Under the pieces are notes generated by a model. That model made no database searches and had not been told where the DNA came from. It saw nothing but the letters and a program-made list of their open reading frames with translations. From Ruminococcaceae bacterium UBA3451 (GTDB taxonomy: Bacteria > Bacillota > Clostridia > Oscillospirales > Acutalibacteraceae), in assembly GCA_002378845.1 (NCBI GenBank), contig DFRY01000010.1, positions 33,355 through 40,427 on the forward strand: 7,073 bases of DNA. The letters run 5' to 3'. Below are positions 5,948-7,073 of this stretch, in pieces. The position numbers and the translations under genes were made by a program. Every line of letters starts with the position of its first letter. The stretch's first letter is position 1.

Positions 5948-6289
5948 ATGAATATTTCATTAAACGGCTGCGGGGAAAACGTAGCAACTTTCGAAGCGGA
6001 TGCTGGTGTGCTGCCGGGGATGCCGGTGAAACTGACCGGCAACGGTCTGATCGGCCCCTGTCTTGCGGGCGATGTTTTCTGCGGTGTGGCACTTTCCGTG
6101 CGCGGGGGATTTGCCGCCGTTCAGCTTGGCGGGTACGTGCAGGTGCCGTATTCCGGAACAGCCCCTGCGGTGGGGTACCAAACCTTAACCGGTGCGGGGG
6201 ACGGTACCGTTCAGGCCGAGGAATCCGGCAGAAGTATCCTCGTTACCGATGTGGACCCCGCGGCAAAGCGCTGCGGAATTCTACTTTAA
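5948..6289 (+). CDS. Small capsid decoration-type protein (DUF2190-like)
   Basis: This is a 113-residue Gly/Val/Ala-rich protein that I do not recognise with certainty. It has no membrane helix or signal peptide. Short beta-prone segments alternate with glycine turns: ADAGVLPGMPVKLTGNGLIG (18-37), DVFCGVALSVRGGFAAVQL (42-60), GGYVQVPYSGT (61-71). This resembles the small beta-barrel proteins (DUF2190, or gpD-like in role) that bind the outside of the capsid and brace it as DNA fills. Its slot between protease and major capsid protein matches that of lambda gpD. The ATG follows GGAGG (5936-5940) by 7 nt, and the gap to the capsid gene is 30 nt. Function is inferred from position and composition. 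Confidence 0.6.
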   Translation: MNISLNGCGENVATFEADAGVLPGMPVKLTGNGLIGPCLAGDVFCGVALSVRGGFAAVQLGGYVQVPYSGTAPAVGYQTLTGAGDGTVQAEESGRSILVTDVDPAAKRCGILL

Positions 6290-6319
6290 TTCAGATTTAA
6301 AATACAGGAGGATAAAACC

Positions 6320-7073
6320 ATGGCATTTTATGAATCAATCAAGCTGGAAAAAGGAATGTACGGCACAACGGACAAAAGCTTTACGGAAGTTCTGGAGGAG
6401 CTTGATCCCTCCGTGAATTATGCCGGAACCGGAATGGAAGGACTTGACGCGTACCAAAGGCAGTTGAAGCGTTTCGATATTAAGGTGGGCGGAGCCGATT
6501 CCGACCGGATTGAAAAGTTCTTTCAAACCGGCGATTCTACGGCGCTTTTCCCGGAGTACGTTACCCGTGCTGTGCGGCAGGGAATGGAAATGGCAAACGT
6601 TCTGCCGAATCTGGTTGCGACCACAACCAATATCAACTCCATGGACTACCGCACCATTACGTCGAACCCGGGTAAAGAGGACAAGTCGCTGAAACCGGTT
6701 GCCGAAGGCGCTGTTATTCCGCAGACCATTGTAAAAACACAGGATCATCTGGTGAAGCTCCACAAGCGCGGCAGAATGCTTGTAGCAAGTTATGAAGCCC
6801 TTCGCTTTCAAAGGCTTGACCTGTTTACCGTAACCCTGCGCCAGATTGGCGCTTACATAGCGCGGGCACAGCTGAGCGACGCGGTGGACGTGCTGCTGAA
6901 CGGGGATGACGGGCAAAGCACCGCCGGTGCAATCACTACGGCGGGCGCAAAACCCTCATATGACGACATGGTTGCCCTTTGGGGCACGCTTGCGCCGTAT
7001 CAGCTGAATACCATGCTTGCTTCCACCGCGACGATGAAAGATATTCTGAGTATTTCCGAATTTAAAGACGCGA
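6320..7073 (+). CDS. Major capsid protein, HK97 fold (3' end outside window)
   Basis: This is the shell subunit of the phage-type head. The first 251 codons are present and the frame is open to the window edge. Residues 72-95 (STALFPEYVTRAVRQG and onward) match the conserved N-arm to E-loop entry of HK97-type capsids, where 'FPE.v...I..G' is common. NINSMDYRTIT (104-114) and KPVAEGAVIPQTIVKTQDHLVKLHKRGRMLVASYEAL follow the E-loop and spine-helix pattern, and residues 175-205 form the long helix and turn LRQIGAYIARAQLSDAVDVLLNG(DDG). Residues 1-70 are short for a cleavable delta domain of about 100. AGGAGG (6306-6311) lies 8 nt before the ATG, the strongest SD of the block, which fits a highly expressed structural protein. 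The next genes would be expected to encode head-tail connectors. Confidence 0.9.
   Translation, partial: MAFYESIKLEKGMYGTTDKSFTEVLEELDPSVNYAGTGMEGLDAYQRQLKRFDIKVGGADSDRIEKFFQTGDSTALFPEYVTRAVRQGMEMANVLPNLVATTTNINSMDYRTITSNPGKEDKSLKPVAEGAVIPQTIVKTQDHLVKLHKRGRMLVASYEALRFQRLDLFTVTLRQIGAYIARAQLSDAVDVLLNGDDGQSTAGAITTAGAKPSYDDMVALWGTLAPYQLNTMLASTATMKDILSISEFKDA

Noticed and set aside
6335..6916. Minus-strand frame of 193 codons opposite the capsid gene
   Set aside because: It is antisense to a clear HK97-fold capsid protein, and its own sequence has no family motif.
1..7073. CRISPR arrays, tRNA, rRNA or insertion-sequence ends
   Set aside because: I found no regularly spaced repeats, no cloverleaf with a T-loop motif, and no transposase or terminal inverted repeats.

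Overview
The window looks like bacterial chromosome from a low-to-medium GC Firmicute, most likely a clostridial or ruminococcal gut-type lineage. The grounds are strong AGGAGG-type ribosome binding sites, TTG and GTG starts, a YtrA-like GntR/ABC-transporter operon, and phage head proteins of a style I associate with clostridial prophages. The lineage is an inference; nothing in the window names the organism.

Two divergently oriented blocks meet at about position 2110. The left block (about 170-2130, minus strand) is a compact three-gene operon: a GntR-family repressor, an ABC ATPase and a six-helix ABC-2 permease. It has a clear promoter, a perfect palindromic operator over that promoter, tight gene coupling (SD between genes, ATGA overlap) and a perfect 18-bp hairpin terminator at its end. 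Positions 1-107 are AT-rich intergenic DNA with no gene that I can see.

The right block (2220 to the end, plus strand) is visibly more GC-rich. It is a tailed-phage head and packaging module in canonical order: small terminase-like protein, large terminase, portal, prohead protease with a zinc-finger-like insert and a scaffold-like tail, a small decoration-type protein, and an HK97-fold major capsid protein cut by the window edge. Gaps are 30 nt or less, or the genes overlap, and every gene has its own SD, so this reads as one transcription unit. Together these genes would build a procapsid (portal, capsid protein, protease/scaffold), pump DNA into it (terminase) and stabilise the shell (decoration).

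The most interesting point is the junction. The head module starts about 90 bp from the promoter of what looks like a host regulatory operon, with no integrase, repressor, replication, lysis or HNH gene between them, and the small terminase seems to lack an N-terminal DNA-binding domain. This fits a decayed prophage, a prophage whose other modules lie downstream, or a domesticated gene-transfer-agent-like head module. The sequence here cannot decide between them. The palindromic operator lies between the two blocks, so the GntR repressor could in principle affect both.
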